From Zychaea mexicana (lineage: Eukaryota; Mucoromycota; Mucoromycetes; Mucorales; Lichtheimiaceae), in the NCBI RefSeq assembly GCF_025766255.1, contig NW_026516745.1, positions 62,001 through 126,000 on the forward strand: a stretch of DNA of 64,000 nt. Direction: 5' to 3'. The translations under genes were made by a program, and so were the position numbers. This document shows positions 33,437-44,062 of this stretch, piece after piece (the first letter of the stretch is position 1; the number at the start of each line of letters is the position of its first letter). Below the pieces are notes generated by a model. The model was given only the letters and a program-made list of their open reading frames with translations, was not told where the DNA came from and ran no database searches.

Positions 33437-34729
33437 CATCTAGTAAAGTAGTACGTCATGGAGAAAAAGGCATTGTGGGTAGCAAAGTAGAGGAACAAGT
33501 GATAATGCGTGTCATGGGCGGAGAAAGCAAGCTGCCGTCAGAAGAAGTGTTTTTTTCTCTTCTCTTCTTTACTATTTTTCCCTCCCTTCTGCTTTTGTAG
33601 GTTTTGTTAAGTTTTCAAATAAAGTATGGCTTGCAAATACACTACTTCTTGGTCTTTTCGGAATAACATTGCTCTTAACTTCCATTATAGCCTACTTTAT
33701 ACTAATTACCAAAATCGCTAAATGCAATCTTCTGCCTCTCGGTTCTTCGGTTCTACTTCTACAGAACCAGTTCGGTTCTACTTCTACAGAACCGGTTCGG
33801 TTCCGGTTCGGTTCTTGACAGGAACTGTACCGTATTTTCTCGGTTTCGGTTCGGTTCGGTTCTGGTTCTACGGTTCTGATATGGATCCTTAGCTGCAATC
33901 TTCAGGTAAAATAAGATTATATTGATAGTAAGGAGATGTTTTCTTTATTTAGCATTACATACAATAAAAACAGAAACACTTCAAGAGTACTAGTTACTAT
34001 AAATTTACCTAGTCATCTGGGGTCGTGCCACTGGTATTTACTCTTTCGATTTGAGCCAAGCAAGCACAGAACTTTGAAACTTTGGGGTGAATGACACCCC
34101 AGCGGTTCATCAACGCGCCAGTATTGTTGGCATCCTAGTGGCGAGACCCGAATTCAGAGTGGATTCAATCCCATAGATGCGAGGCAGTCTGGTTGCTCCC
34201 GTCGATAGGATCGACCAAGATGTTGAGCCATGAGGCACACAAATCTTCGTCCTTGTCTTCCATCCAGTTACAACCACAGGTGGTAGGGACGGGAAGTAGA
34301 GTTAATAGTGGTGGTTGGTAAGGAGGAGGAGGAGGCTTCCGAAGATGAGGGAAGGGACTCACAAGGGGTATTGTTGTTGTTGTTGCTCATTTTATATAGG
34401 AAAAAAAGATTGACGGAAGGAACAGAAAGATCACAAGAAAATTTTTTAGCAAGTCTATCAAAGTCTGTCAACTTTGACAGATAATGTGTCTGATAATAGC
34501 TATCCTTTAATTTCGCTAGTTATTTTAGCGAGTCTGCTGGAGTGTCAACTAGCTATAATTTTCTGTTAAATTTAGCAAAATCGGTGATTTAGCGAGTCCG
34601 CTGGACTTGCTCTTACCTTGTTACATATACTACAATTAGTTCAGCACTAATAACCTTCATATTTATGAAGGAATAAAGAACTTGTATGGCTGACATGCTT
34701 TTGATTTTTTTCTCCAAGTCCTTTACCCA

Positions 34730-34822
34730 GTGATGGTCCCTTACTGACTTTAAAAAAAATTGAAAATGGGGGGGGGGAGGTGCCAACCTAATTCTTATTT
34801 TAGGGGCGGAATAAGGATATTG
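34730..34822 (-). repeat. Degenerate MULE end
   Basis: ACTGACTTT, a G-run, CTAATTCTTATTTTAGGGGC and AAGGATATTG resemble the right tip of the MULE at 47690-47769. No matching left end was found. Confidence 0.4.
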
Positions 34823-34992
34823 TAAAACAATGATATGAGTATATAGCAACGAGACAAATCAAGGTGCGGTTTGAGTATAGATATAAGGGGCTTACGAACG
34901 TTTCTGTTTCAGCATGATATTGTGATGCCAGCATTATAGAAAAACACAACAGAAACCCCTTTGAATAATATGATATAAAAGTATACAATTGG

Positions 34993-35181
34993 ATGATGAT
35001 AAAGAATAACTATGAAGTAATCAATGATGTAATAGTTGACTGTACGACAAAAGGAAAAGTAGCTGTAGTAAGCAAGAAGTATATCAAAGAAGGGGAATGT
35101 AATCCAAAAAGGAAGTATGTGTTCTACGACAATATAACAAAAATATATATAATGGCAAAAAACAATTTATACTATATTTAG
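34993..35181 (+). CDS. Short AT-rich ORF of unknown nature
   Basis: A 62-codon frame reads MMIKNNYEVINDVIVDCTTK, then KKYIKEGECNPKRKYVFYDN. No domain is recognised. It ends just downstream of the tRNA gene (past its 3' end) and overlaps that gene's likely terminator on the other strand. It may be a chance frame. Confidence 0.2.
   Translation: MMIKNNYEVINDVIVDCTTKGKVAVVSKKYIKEGECNPKRKYVFYDNITKIYIMAKNNLYYI
35157..35162 (-). terminator. Pol III terminator of tRNA-Glu
   Basis: On the minus strand a run of six T lies 31 bp downstream of the tRNA 3' end. Confidence 0.55.
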
Positions 35182-35192
35182 TAGTTTAATGT

Positions 35193-35263
35193 TCCCCCAC
35201 CGGGAATTGAACCCGGGCCACCGGTGTGAGAGACCGGGATCCTAGCCACTAGACCATAGAGGA
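35193..35263 (-). tRNA. tRNA-Glu (anticodon CTC)
   Basis: The minus strand gives a full 71-nt cloverleaf. The acceptor is TCCTCTA paired to TGGGGGA, and the D-arm is GTCT/GGAT with an AGTGGCTA loop. The anticodon arm CCGGT-CTCTCAC-ACCGG places CTC at positions 34-36. The T-arm CCGGG-TTCAATT-CCCGG contains a B-box-like GGTTCAATTCC. There is no intron and the acceptor shows only G-U wobble, so it looks functional. It decodes GAG codons. It is the only clear host gene in the window. Confidence 0.93.
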
Positions 35264-35350
35264 GAGACATCTGTCGAGCATCGCGCGCGGCGAAAACCAC
35301 CTCTTTTTATACTTTTCTTCAATCTGCACCCCCAAAAACTCGTCCTTTTT

Positions 35351-35776
35351 TCCGATCACCCCCCAAAAATTACGACCTCGAACTCGCCTCGCGTAACACC
35401 CGAGGCAACCGCCAATATTCCCACCTCACCACGTACAACAGCCGTGCCTGCATCACCCACAGCACCAGAATCGGCCATACGCCTCACATCGGCTTTGCCT
35501 ATTAGAGCAAAACGGCGTGCTTCACAGCGGGCAACCCATATCCCCTCCCCTATCAAGAAGACCCCTTCCCCTATAGAAGGAAATTCACAGCAAAAACGGC
35601 AAAAACGCCGCACCACCCCTTCACCTACTACAACAGAGATTGCCACCCCCAACACCATCAATTCCGCGGATATGTTTATCAACGGCCAAGAGGTATCACC
35701 ATACCCCCAGTCCGAATGTACCTGCAGCAACAGCCCCCTCACCGAACGCAGCACCGCTGCCCTTCAGCAACACTAA
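35351..35776 (+). CDS. Pro/Ser/Thr-rich ORF next to the tRNA
   Basis: An open frame reads SDHPPKITTSNSPRVTPEAT, a basic segment (LPIRAKRRASQRATHIPSP), QKRQKRRTTPSPTTTE and a cysteine-containing end. Composition is GC-richer than the flanks, and a long antisense frame overlaps it (35356-35754). No domain is recognised. It could be the start of a retroelement that inserted beside the tRNA, or a host exon. No ATG opens the frame near its beginning, so an upstream exon would be needed. Confidence 0.25.
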   Translation, partial: SDHPPKITTSNSPRVTPEATANIPTSPRTTAVPASPTAPESAIRLTSALPIRAKRRASQRATHIPSPIKKTPSPIEGNSQQKRQKRRTTPSPTTTEIATPNTINSADMFINGQEVSPYPQSECTCSNSPLTERSTAALQQH

Positions 35777-36246
35777 AAGTAAACTATGTAGCATTAGTAG
35801 TGATGGAGGAATGTTTCTAAATATGAAAAATATATAATACTGCGTAGGATTGGGCAAATAACATAGTTGAAAAGTGGGTTATTTGCTATAGTATTTTTAA
35901 AAATAACACAGCAAATAACCCAGTGGGTTATTCGACATCTGAAAGTGAGATTCTAGGGAATACACTAGGTTATTCGCGTAATGCAAGTAGGAGCAGCATA
36001 ATACCCCCATGCCCTAATTCTTTGTATGCAGATGATAGTACTATATATTACATTGCAGAACAGTCTGGGTACTCCCTATATCTATTTGATCAGCTATAAT
36101 GTGCATCGATTTATAGTGACGAAAAAAAAGGGATGATGGTAAAAGCAACAAATAGAAACCGATTTAATTTTTGGTTTTAGAATAGCAGTAATGAATAGTA
36201 AATAAATCTCATTATAGCAATAAAGGATTTTATTGATGTTATATAT
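35777..36246. other. No gene seen; hairpin at 35875-35922
   Basis: TGGGTTATTTGCT at 35875-35887 pairs with AGCAAATAACCCA at 35910-35922 across a short A/T loop. More GGGTTATT words follow. It may be the core of a small inverted-repeat element. No gene. Confidence 0.4.
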
Positions 36247-37611
36247 ACAGGATTTTTCATCTCCTAGCGGACGTTTGAACTTTTATTTAGGCAGAAGGGA
36301 TTTAATTTTAGGCAGAGTGGACATGAATGTTATTCTGAGTAGACATGAATGAAAGTTAATCTGGACATGAATAATAATTGATCTGGACATGAATGAAAAT
36401 CGAGCTGGACATGAATGAAAATCGAGCTGGACATGAATGAAAATCGATCTAGACATGAATGAAAATCGAGCTGGACATGAATATAAATTGACCTGGACAT
36501 GAATAAAGATCGTTCTGGACATGAATATAAAACGATCTGGACATGAATATAAATTGACCTGGACATGAATATAAATCGATCTGGACATGAGTAAAATCAA
36601 TCTGGACAAAATAAAAATCAATCTGTACATGAATGAAAATCGTTCTGGACAAGAATAAGAATCAATCTAAACATGAATAATAGACAACCTGAATATAATA
36701 ACAGTCAACCTGGACATAGTTTTAGTCAACTAAGACATAATAAAAGTTGAAGTAGATAATATATTAAGTGTAGCAGAGCAGAATATTTGAGTACTTAAGA
36801 TTTTCAATTCAAGTCAAGACATAATAGAAGTTAAGCAGTACAAAGCCAATGTCAAGATATAGTACTATGGCTGGTTCACTCGTGACAAAAAGCTTGTAGG
36901 CTAATGTACAGGAAATGGCAAGGGTGCGTCAGAGACTCACTGTATGCATAAGCCTATTTTGCTGCTGTGGGAACAGGGCCTGAGCGTTTCCCCTTCTTTC
37001 ATTTTACCCGGGTTGAGTTTGAAACAGATTGGAGGCTGGTGGCTGAGGTAGGTGGAAAGTGTGGGGTTTGTTAGCAGCAGCAGGGATCTTTTTTTTTTCT
37101 CATTAGCATTCGCCATGGCAAATCAACAGCTGCGACGCACACTTGTAAATGGCTCCTACTCTCTTCACGATGAACAAAAAACAAGGAAAACAAAACGGCG
37201 CAATCCACGGATTTATTGAAAAACGAAATGAAGGTAACTGTTTTCTTAAGAAAAGCATGGGCTCAAGATTTGTAAGGAGTAGACCGCCGTTACTGCTGCT
37301 TAAAAAAAACGCTGGGTAAGTGAACAAGGGAAGGGAAAGGTAATCGGTTGTGCTTGAGGTATAGCTTTAGTGGAGATATGCCCATTCAGAATTACTGCTT
37401 CTTTCTCTTTTTCTATGTATATACTTATGCACCATCTTGTACCATTTCAACGTCAAACTTACGTGCGTAATACAACATCGTTCTCTACCTGCACAAACGA
37501 TTCGTACTCACAACAAGAACGACGCAACAATCTTCTTCTCCATTACTTAAACACAATCATATACAACATGACGCTGATCCGCCATTGGCTTGCAAAACAT
37601 ACAGCCTGACG
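36247..37611 (-). repeat. Left arm of the giant-inverted-repeat element
   Basis: Reverse complement of 38659-40024 with only scattered differences, including the tandem array at 36310-36670. Confidence 0.85.
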
Positions 37612-38203
37612 TATTCACCTTTCACTATCATGTACGCCCATATTACACGATGACGACTATGACGCCGGTCTTTTGTTTTAATACTTGTACGCTCAAGCAC
37701 ATCATCATCGTAATGACGGTCATCTCTTTCTTTGCTGTTTGTATACACATCAACGCGATGATAATTATATTCTTATGATGCATACACACCACCACAACTA
37801 TAATCCTCCTCTGCAATTCGCTGTACTCGCACACACACGATGGCAACGACGATTACCTTTCTTTTTGCATATGCCAACACAACATTGCCGGTCTTGATGG
37901 ATAAGGTAGTTATATATGCTGACGGGTGGAATGTAGGGTTATATTATTGTTACTGTAGATGTTATGGTTGGGATAAAATAATAAAAGTAAAAGATCATAC
38001 ATTATGTAGTCATTATGTTTCAGTTGTTTGCATGAACGGGTGTGAGATGGGATTGTATGTTATTACAAGTGCTTCACGGATATAGCTCTGAGCGGTGTTG
38101 ATAATATGGCAGGGACAAAGAAGAAAAGGCGTTTGTTTTTATGAAGGAGGAAATTTCTTTGCTATTACAACAGCAACTTTATTTGTTGTTAATAACAACA
38201 ACT

Positions 38204-38425
38204 ATGAACAACCGACAAGTTACTACGCTTGACGACATTCGCTACGCTCTCTCTCACTCGACTGTACGTGGAGTTCTTGCACTCATTCCAAATGAAATCG
38301 TGTGCGTTCCTGCTGCTCGATGGCAGATCTTCAAGGATCGCATCTCGGAATTGTGTGGCTACAAATGGGTTCACAAACGCGAGACCGTGCATGGCACCAG
38401 ACGCTCTGCCACGCAATATCAATAA
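38204..38425 (+). pseudogene. Possible MULE N-terminal exon
   Basis: A 73-codon frame reads MNNRQVTTLDDIRYAL, VPAARWQIFKDRISELCGYK and WVHKRETVHGTRRSATQYQ. A W..F...I...CGY.W.HKRE....G...STxY pattern recalls the FAR1/MULE-type DNA-binding N-terminus. Nothing resembling the catalytic core follows before the right arm. This is the only candidate coding piece between the arms, and the assignment is tentative. Confidence 0.35.
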
Positions 38426-38658
38426 TTACAATAACCATCCTTCACCACGAAACAACATCCTTCGCACTTGTATAACTCTTATGGAACCTTCTTCATTGTC
38501 TTTCTTATATAACGGTCAACATACTTTATTTTCATCCAATCCACAGCAACACAAAAGGAAAGAAACCCGTCAGTTATCCTTCCTGCTATCTACAGCTCAT
38601 TTATCCATAAAGACCGGCGATGTTAACGTTGGTATATGCAAAAGGTAAAAAGTATTCG

Positions 38659-40024
38659 CGTCAGGCTGTATGTTTTGTAAGCCAATGGCGGATCAGCGTC
38701 ATGTTGTATATGATTGTGTTTGAGTAATGGAGAAGAAGATTGTTGCGTCGTTCTTGTTGTGAGTACGAATCGTTTGTGCAGGTAGAGGACGATGTTGTAT
38801 TACGCACGTACGTTTGACGTTGGATTGGTGCAAGATGGTGCATCACGTATATACAGAGAAAAAGAGAAAGAAGCAGTAATTCTGAATGGGCATATGTCCA
38901 CTTAAGCTATACCCCAAGCACAACCGATAACCTTTTCCTTCCCTTGTTCACTTACCCAGCGTTTTTTTTAAGCAGCAGTAACGGCGGTCTACTCCTTACA
39001 AATCTTGAGCCCATGCTTTTCTTAAGAAAACAGTTACCTTCATTTCGTTTTTCAATAAATCCGTGGATTGCGCCGTTTTGTTTTCCTTGTTTTTTGTTCA
39101 TCGTGAAGAGAGTAGGAGCCATTTACAAGTGTGCGTCGCAGCTGTTGATTTGCCATGGCGAATGCTAATGAGAAAAAAAAAAGATCCCTGCTGCTGCTAA
39201 CAAACCCCACACTTTCCACCTACCTCAGCCACCAGCCTCCAATCTGTTTCAAACTCAACCCGGGTAAAATGAAAGAAGGGGAAACGCTCAGGCCCTGTTC
39301 CCACAGCAGCAAAATAGGCTTATGCATACAGTGAGTCTCTGACGCACCCTTGCCATTTCCTGTACATTAGCCTACAAGCTTTTTGTCACGAGTGAACCAG
39401 CCATAGTACTATATCTTGACATTGGCTTTGTACTGCTTAACTTCTATTATGTCTTGACTTGAATTGAAAATCTTAAGTACTCAAATATTCTGCTCTGCTA
39501 CACTTAATATATTATCTACTTCAACTTTTATTATGTCTTAGTTGACTAAAACTATGTCCAGGTTGACTGTTATTATGTTCAGGTTGTCTATTATTCATGT
39601 TTAGATTGATTCTTATTCTTGTCCAGAACGATTTTCATTCATGTACAGATTGATTTTTATTTTGTCCAGATTGATTTTACTTATGTCCAGATCGATTTAT
39701 ATTCATGTCCAGGTCAATTTATATTCATGTCCAGATCGTTTTATATTCATGTCCAGAACGATCTTTATTCATGTCCAGGTCAATTTATATTCATGTCCAG
39801 CTCGATTTTCATTCATGTCTAGATCGATTTTCATTCATGTCCAGCTCGATTTTCATTCATGTCCAGCTCGATTTTCATTCATGTCCAGATCAATTATTAT
39901 TCATGTCCAGATTAACTTTCATTCATGTCTACTCAGAATAACATTCATGTCCACTCTGCCTAAAATTAAATCCCTTCTGCCTAAATAAAAGTTCAAACGT
40001 CCGCTAGGAGATGAAAAATCCTGT
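38659..40024 (+). repeat. Right arm of the giant-inverted-repeat element
   Basis: Inverted copy of 36247-37611. The tandem array lies at 39600-39955 and the outer tip ends AATCCTGT at 40024. Confidence 0.85.
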
Positions 40025-40941
40025 ATCTTTGATAGTGACAGTAGCAGTGATAATAGCTAATACTAAGTCTATGGCTAATGCTATAGTATGGAGGGAACTA
40101 TAGCGGTGGGGACGGATCCAATAAGAGGAGGAAGCTTATGGATGTAAATGGCCAGGGCTAGATTGAAAGATATAGATTTGAAAGCGGATATGGAATGAGA
40201 AACGTATAGGAGTTAATAAATTTAGCATCAATATATAATGTAACGTTTCTCAATGGTAAAATTGTACAAAGCATACCTATAAGCTAAACACCGCGGTAAA
40301 GGGAACTACAAGAGCAACAAAAAGTAAGTTTGACGATGATCCCATAAAGTAGTTACACACTCCAACACACTCCAGTGCTACTAACCCAAATTATGGCACA
40401 CTATAGAATGGGGTATAACAGCTAGCAGAGAAAACAAACAGACGTGAAGATGAGTAGGTTGAACAGGAAGTAAAGAAAAAGAGAAAACGAATTGAATTGG
40501 AAAGTAGAAAGCTTACTTTTTCACCTTCAGGACTTATAACATACTGCTGCTCTTGACTAAAGCATAAAGGAAAGAAAGAAACAGTTACGTGAAGATGAAA
40601 AAATAATCAAAAAGCAACAGCGACTCAAAAGTTAGCAGGGGAGAAAAAATAAGAAATACTTACTTAAGAAGAGACTATATGTTTGTTGAGTGCAGAAGAG
40701 AAATGGAAAGAAAGAGGGAAAAAGAGGAACAACCACAAAACCTACTTTATATACCTGCTATCTGTGCTTTTTACAATCTGATCAACATACACACTACTAG
40801 GATATAAGGTCGACTCAGTCCCACTTTTTATGCTTCTTATCTGTTTTCCGTAATCTGTCTAAAATGTAAAGCCTAAAGAGATCAAAGCCATATACAATGA
40901 GACTTTTTCTAAGATTGACCTACCTGTAACCTTGTTATTAG
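40025..40941. other. No gene seen
   Basis: Purine-rich, low-complexity DNA with scattered short frames. It probably holds the decayed left end of the CACTA 2 remnant, but no CACTG/CACCG tip was found. Confidence 0.35.
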
Positions 40942-42238
40942 ATGTCTTCCACTAACAACAACAACACCATCAGCGCGATCGCCCAGCGACGCCAGCAACA
41001 TGCAGCAGCAATAGAGGTCGCTGGCCTTCGTGATAACGTCGTGCAGTTGTAAGACATGTGTGCGACGTTGGAAGCCAAACATCTGGCAACATGCCGTCAA
41101 CTGGACGGTATTACAGCTATGCTTAGGCACAGTAGAACCAGCAGTAGCAGCATGTTGTTGCCTCGACGACATCTCATGTGTCTAAGGGCGAAGTGGAAAA
41201 AGTGCTTGTAAGTCAATTGATATTCTTGTAATACACTTCTTTGTAGCTGTCACTTAGATGACTAATCGAATTTCTTATGATAATAAGATTTCTATTAAAA
41301 TTAAGAAATCTATTAATCATTAAGATATTAAAATATAAAAAAATAAATCTTATTTTTTATTATTTTATTCGATTTGTTAAAATCGAATCGATAGTCTGAT
41401 TCCTAATGCTGGGGGGGTCTGATAAAAAATCTTTGATTTTTTTGAAGAGGTCTTGACTTTGATGAAATCAATCCTAAATAACTGGTAGGTTGTTATTTAG
41501 ACTTAATTGAGAATCTAAAAGATTCTAATAAGTCTTTTTAAAAGTAGTCAATACGTACCAGAGGCACATCCATTAACGCCATCGTGCGTTTCCCCCAGGT
41601 ACTGAACTCAAGTATGATGAGACCTTCCATTCTTGTCATAACGAACAGGTAACTACAACCATCATAGCATGTTGCCTAGGTGCTATGGATAGCTGTCCTC
41701 TGGACCAGAAGCAGTTACAAGAGAAGGTCCACCAGTACTTCCGCAGCCAGAAGAAGGAGGCGAGCAGCAGCAATGACAGGCTTAAGCTCCAGAAGAAAGG
41801 TTTTGGGTGTGTTTTGCGAGTCAGTACTTATTACTTTTGTGTTGCAAAAAGATTTGTTGGTTATTTTGATTGAGTCACTTAAATTCATCGGTTGAGCAGA
41901 AGCTGCAGGCTCGAAAAGTTGCGAACGCCACGCATCAAGCGACTTTGGGATTGCGATGGCCCAATGGCGAGCGTCTCCTAGTTCACGAGTGCATGTCGCC
42001 CAAAATTTCTGACAACGAAACAGTAGGAGAGCCGAAGGTTTTGTGTGTTGCTATCCCTAGCAACCATAACTAGCAAGTAACAAGTTTTTCAAATTCATAT
42101 TAGGGCAAGTGGGTTTTTATAAGAATATAATTAAACGGACTATGATACTTTAAGGTCGTCGAATATCTGTGTGAGCTGGATAAGCTTATTGCGTTGTTGA
42201 AGAAGAGAAAAGCCAGAGATGATTTGGTACCACACTGA
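40942..42238 (+). pseudogene. CACTA accessory protein, second copy
   Basis: Starts MSSTNNNNTISAIAQRRQQH, has a TAA at about 41039 and a coiled segment (MCATLEAKHLATCRQLDGI). It is interrupted by about 340 bp of AT-rich DNA (41230-41570). It resumes with LKYDETFHSCHNEQ, LDQKQLQEKVHQYFRSQKKE and a probable intron (41800-41899), then KLQARKVANATHQATLGLRW and, after a stop, LCELDKLIALLKKRKARDD. The order coil - HxxCHN-type segment - basic segment - C-terminal LD..L helix parallels the accessory gene of CACTA 1, and like it this gene converges on a transposase. Function is probably DNA binding or complex assembly with the transposase. Confidence 0.55.
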
Positions 42239-42400
42239 CAAGTAGTCGACGAATCGGTTGTCGTCAGCAGCAAAACGATAGATACATTACCTGACTAGGC
42301 CAAATAAATTTCTCCTTTTACTTCTCCTTTTTTTCAGCATTTTGCAACAGAGTTTTGCTCCCCATTTTCTTTTCTTTTTTCTGTATATTTCTTATTTTAT

Positions 42401-42990
42401 TTACACGGCTACTCTATGTGCCAACGGAATCACAACAATCTTTGATGTTTCTTGATTTTGTTGAGACTTATATGCAACAATAGCGACCTGCGACAAGATT
42501 CGGTCAACTGGCAGTATACAGAGTCGATCGTCAGCTATAAAACTGTTTCTCCACTCCTTGAGGCCTTCAGCCTTGAATCGTTGTATAGATGGTGCTGTCT
42601 GATACCAACGTATATACGCAAAATAGTGAACTTTGGGGACGTTGTCTACACGCAGATGATGGTAGAAATAATACTGCACTTCGCCCGTCCAAGCAACAAC
42701 ACCGTCATACTGCAGAAACAGAGCTTGAATATGCGATCCACAAAGGGAACGAGCAGTTGTGGATCAATATGTTTGGCCAAAAATCTAGATAGTGGGGAAC
42801 TTCTCAATACGAGCTTCGCAGTACGTTCGACCTTCCCTCTGGCTCGATATGCTGTCTACTTGACTGTAGTGTACTTGGTAATGCTCAATAAGCAATTCGT
42901 ATCGCTGGTCATGCAAAGTAACTTCTGCTCCGTAGGACATAGTTGCAAGTGTGTTGGGTGGCAACTATTCGCTTCCTATGACATCAATGG
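42401..42990 (-). pseudogene. CACTA transposase C-terminal fragment (CACTA 2)
   Basis: The minus strand reads RYELLIEHYQVHYSQVD, a stop, YDGVVAWTGEVQYYFYHHLR and VHYFAYIRWY, ending QVAIVAYK..IVVIPLAHR. It aligns with the last 170 residues of the CACTA 1 transposase (LLAFYRSVYGAELDHY, IAWPCEI, FAFVRWY, VVIPLPKK). The position corresponding to the CACTA 1 stop codon is a glutamine here (GEVQYYF), which supports the view that the CACTA 1 stop is a point mutation. The N-terminal two thirds are missing. Confidence 0.75.
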
Positions 42991-43822
42991 AAGGTTCCAA
43001 TGAAAGGTCGGCAAAGGCAATGTGTTGGTGTTTGCAAGAGACAATATCCTTATATTGCCCCGAAAATAAGAACTGGGTCTCCCCCCAAGTTCAAATTTCA
43101 TTTCAAAGTCAGTTGTGAGTGGCGTTGACTTATATTATTTTTCAAGCTGATTTTTGGTGACTTGCATCTTTGTCATAGCAAACCAACTACTGCGAATCGT
43201 ATGAGCACATTGGTTGTGCTGTATGGCAACCTTAGCATCAGAAATGCTCTATAGTTCTTTTTTCAAAGAGGCTCAAAAAAAAAGTGCGGCACAAAAAAGG
43301 CAGCAAAAAGCGAAAGGTAAGCTATAGCTGAGCACGTTTTCTAGTTTTCCTTTTTTTCTCATTCTGTTTTAACTAATCGTGAGAAATAATATTACTAGGA
43401 TCGGTTGTAAAGAGATCCAGCAATGTGAATACGATTTCAATTGTTCAAATCAGTGGTGCTAGTAAGGAAACTTGCGTGTATACTATAACCGGTCATTAGG
43501 ACAGCTGGGTCTTGGTGCCTTTTCCTTTCACTGTGCGGCAACGATTCCCAAAAGCTAACTTGCTTGGTGCAAATTCGATTAACCGATCTGATGACTGCAT
43601 GCTAATCAAAGTTTGATCGACGAGCAGAATTAATGGAGGAGCAGATGTGTGAGATGGTTCAAAAAAAAGGTAATAAGGAGATCAGGTACGCTCTTTTTGT
43701 GTCAGCCTCATAGTAGAACCGTGTTTATTATATTATATATATATGTATGTACATATAGAGAACGAGGACGAAAAATAAATGAGATGGACTATGGCAGCGA
43801 CCTTGAATGATATACAGTACAT

Positions 43823-44062
43823 ATGCTGTTCGGACTGTTTGATATAGAAGGGATGATGGCTTTTGGAAAGGCCTTATATTTGGACGAATATATTATACAG
43901 GATGAGGGAGTACTCAAGTGGAAAACAGTGTGCGGATATACGAAATCATCTATCGTGAGTGTAGTAAACATGCTATGTTTTACATCTGACAAGCAACGTT
44001 CGCCAAAGCATGGCTATTATGAAGCCTACAGCAATGCAGTCATAAGAGAGTACTTCAATTAA
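43823..44062 (+). CDS. Arm-encoded ORF of the MULE (left copy)
   Basis: A 79-codon frame reads MLFGLFDIEGMMAFGKALYL and YIIQDEGVLKWKTVCGYTKS. The right arm holds the same frame (46733-46987) with only a few changes (GKAL to AKAL, SNAV to SDAV), so it stays open in both arms. Its end crosses the arm boundary and differs between copies. It could be a captured host gene fragment duplicated with the arms. No domain recognised. Confidence 0.35.
   Translation: MLFGLFDIEGMMAFGKALYLDEYIIQDEGVLKWKTVCGYTKSSIVSVVNMLCFTSDKQRSPKHGYYEAYSNAVIREYFN

Larger units (their letters stand above)
31303..33891. mobile_element. hAT-type non-autonomous element, copy 1, in the Harbinger gene
   Basis: The ends TAGGGTTCC.. 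and ..GGATCCTTA are flanked by an exact 8-bp duplication GCTGCAAT (31295-31302 and 33892-33899). Both ends carry arrays of GGTTC/GAACC words (GGTTCGGTTC at both sides). It has no transposase. The interior matches copy 2 at 55067-56103, including GTATATAAAAAAGGC and AAGTAGTACGTCATGG. Two later insertions enlarge it: 31361-32440 and 32961-33436. Confidence 0.9.
30784..34390 (-). pseudogene. Harbinger Myb/SANT-like second gene, split by a hAT-type insertion
   Basis: From the ATG at 34390 the protein starts MSNNNNNTPCESLP. After a frameshift it reads NWMEDKDEDLCASWLNI, DGSNQTASHLWD, LMNRWGVIHPKVSKF and VNTSGTTPDD. A stop (TAG where a CAG would fit) abuts a GTAAAT donor at 34008; the intron is 33900-34008. 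Exon 2 starts with the 8 bases that were duplicated by the insertion at 31303-33891 and continues at 31294 with AAKSLYQQKH, FKLEHCWKVLRYAEKW and MCAEPLAIEREQLALSRER, with a glutamine run and an acidic tail (EVEESDEEEE). The EED..LC.SWL..W.R pattern is the Myb-like DNA-binding protein that Harbinger elements encode beside the transposase. Confidence 0.8.
9857..34612. mobile_element. Complete but shattered PIF/Harbinger element with nested insertions
   Basis: The left end GAGCAACTCCAGTAGACTAG and the inverted right end GAGCAAGTCCAGCGGACTCG match at 22 of the first 26 positions. Both ends are flanked by TTA (9854-9856 and 34613-34615), the 3-bp duplication typical of this superfamily. Subterminal GCAGACTNGCTA repeats follow at both ends. 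Inside are a plus-strand DDE transposase (pieces 10058-11342 and 17890-18090) and a convergent minus-strand Myb/SANT-like gene (pieces 30784-31294 and 33900-34390). The rest is inserted DNA: a CACTA element (11343-17886), a hAT (18106-30666) and a hAT-type element (31303-33891). Removing those leaves roughly 3 kb, a normal Harbinger size. Confidence 0.88.
36247..40024. mobile_element. Giant-inverted-repeat element (possible MULE derivative)
   Basis: Two arms of 1.36 kb (36247-37611 and 38659-40024) are inverted and almost identical. Each starts at the outside with ACAGGATTTTTCATCTCC, and the flanking TA on both sides makes the symmetric tip TACAGG. Each arm contains the 22-bp TCATGTCCAG array and a pyrimidine-rich segment. 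The unique centre is only 1.05 kb and carries one small ORF. No convincing target duplication longer than TA was found. Long arms plus the central ORF suggest a MULE-like foldback element. Confidence 0.75.

Noticed and set aside
33692..33898. Frame of repeated RTEPNRT-like words (also at 55054-55259)
   Set aside because: A product of the GGTTC arrays at the ends of the hAT-type elements.
35356..35754. 132-codon minus-strand frame opposite the Pro/Ser/Thr-rich frame
   Set aside because: The composition (V/G/R-rich) mirrors the opposite strand. I found no motif and no reason to prefer it.
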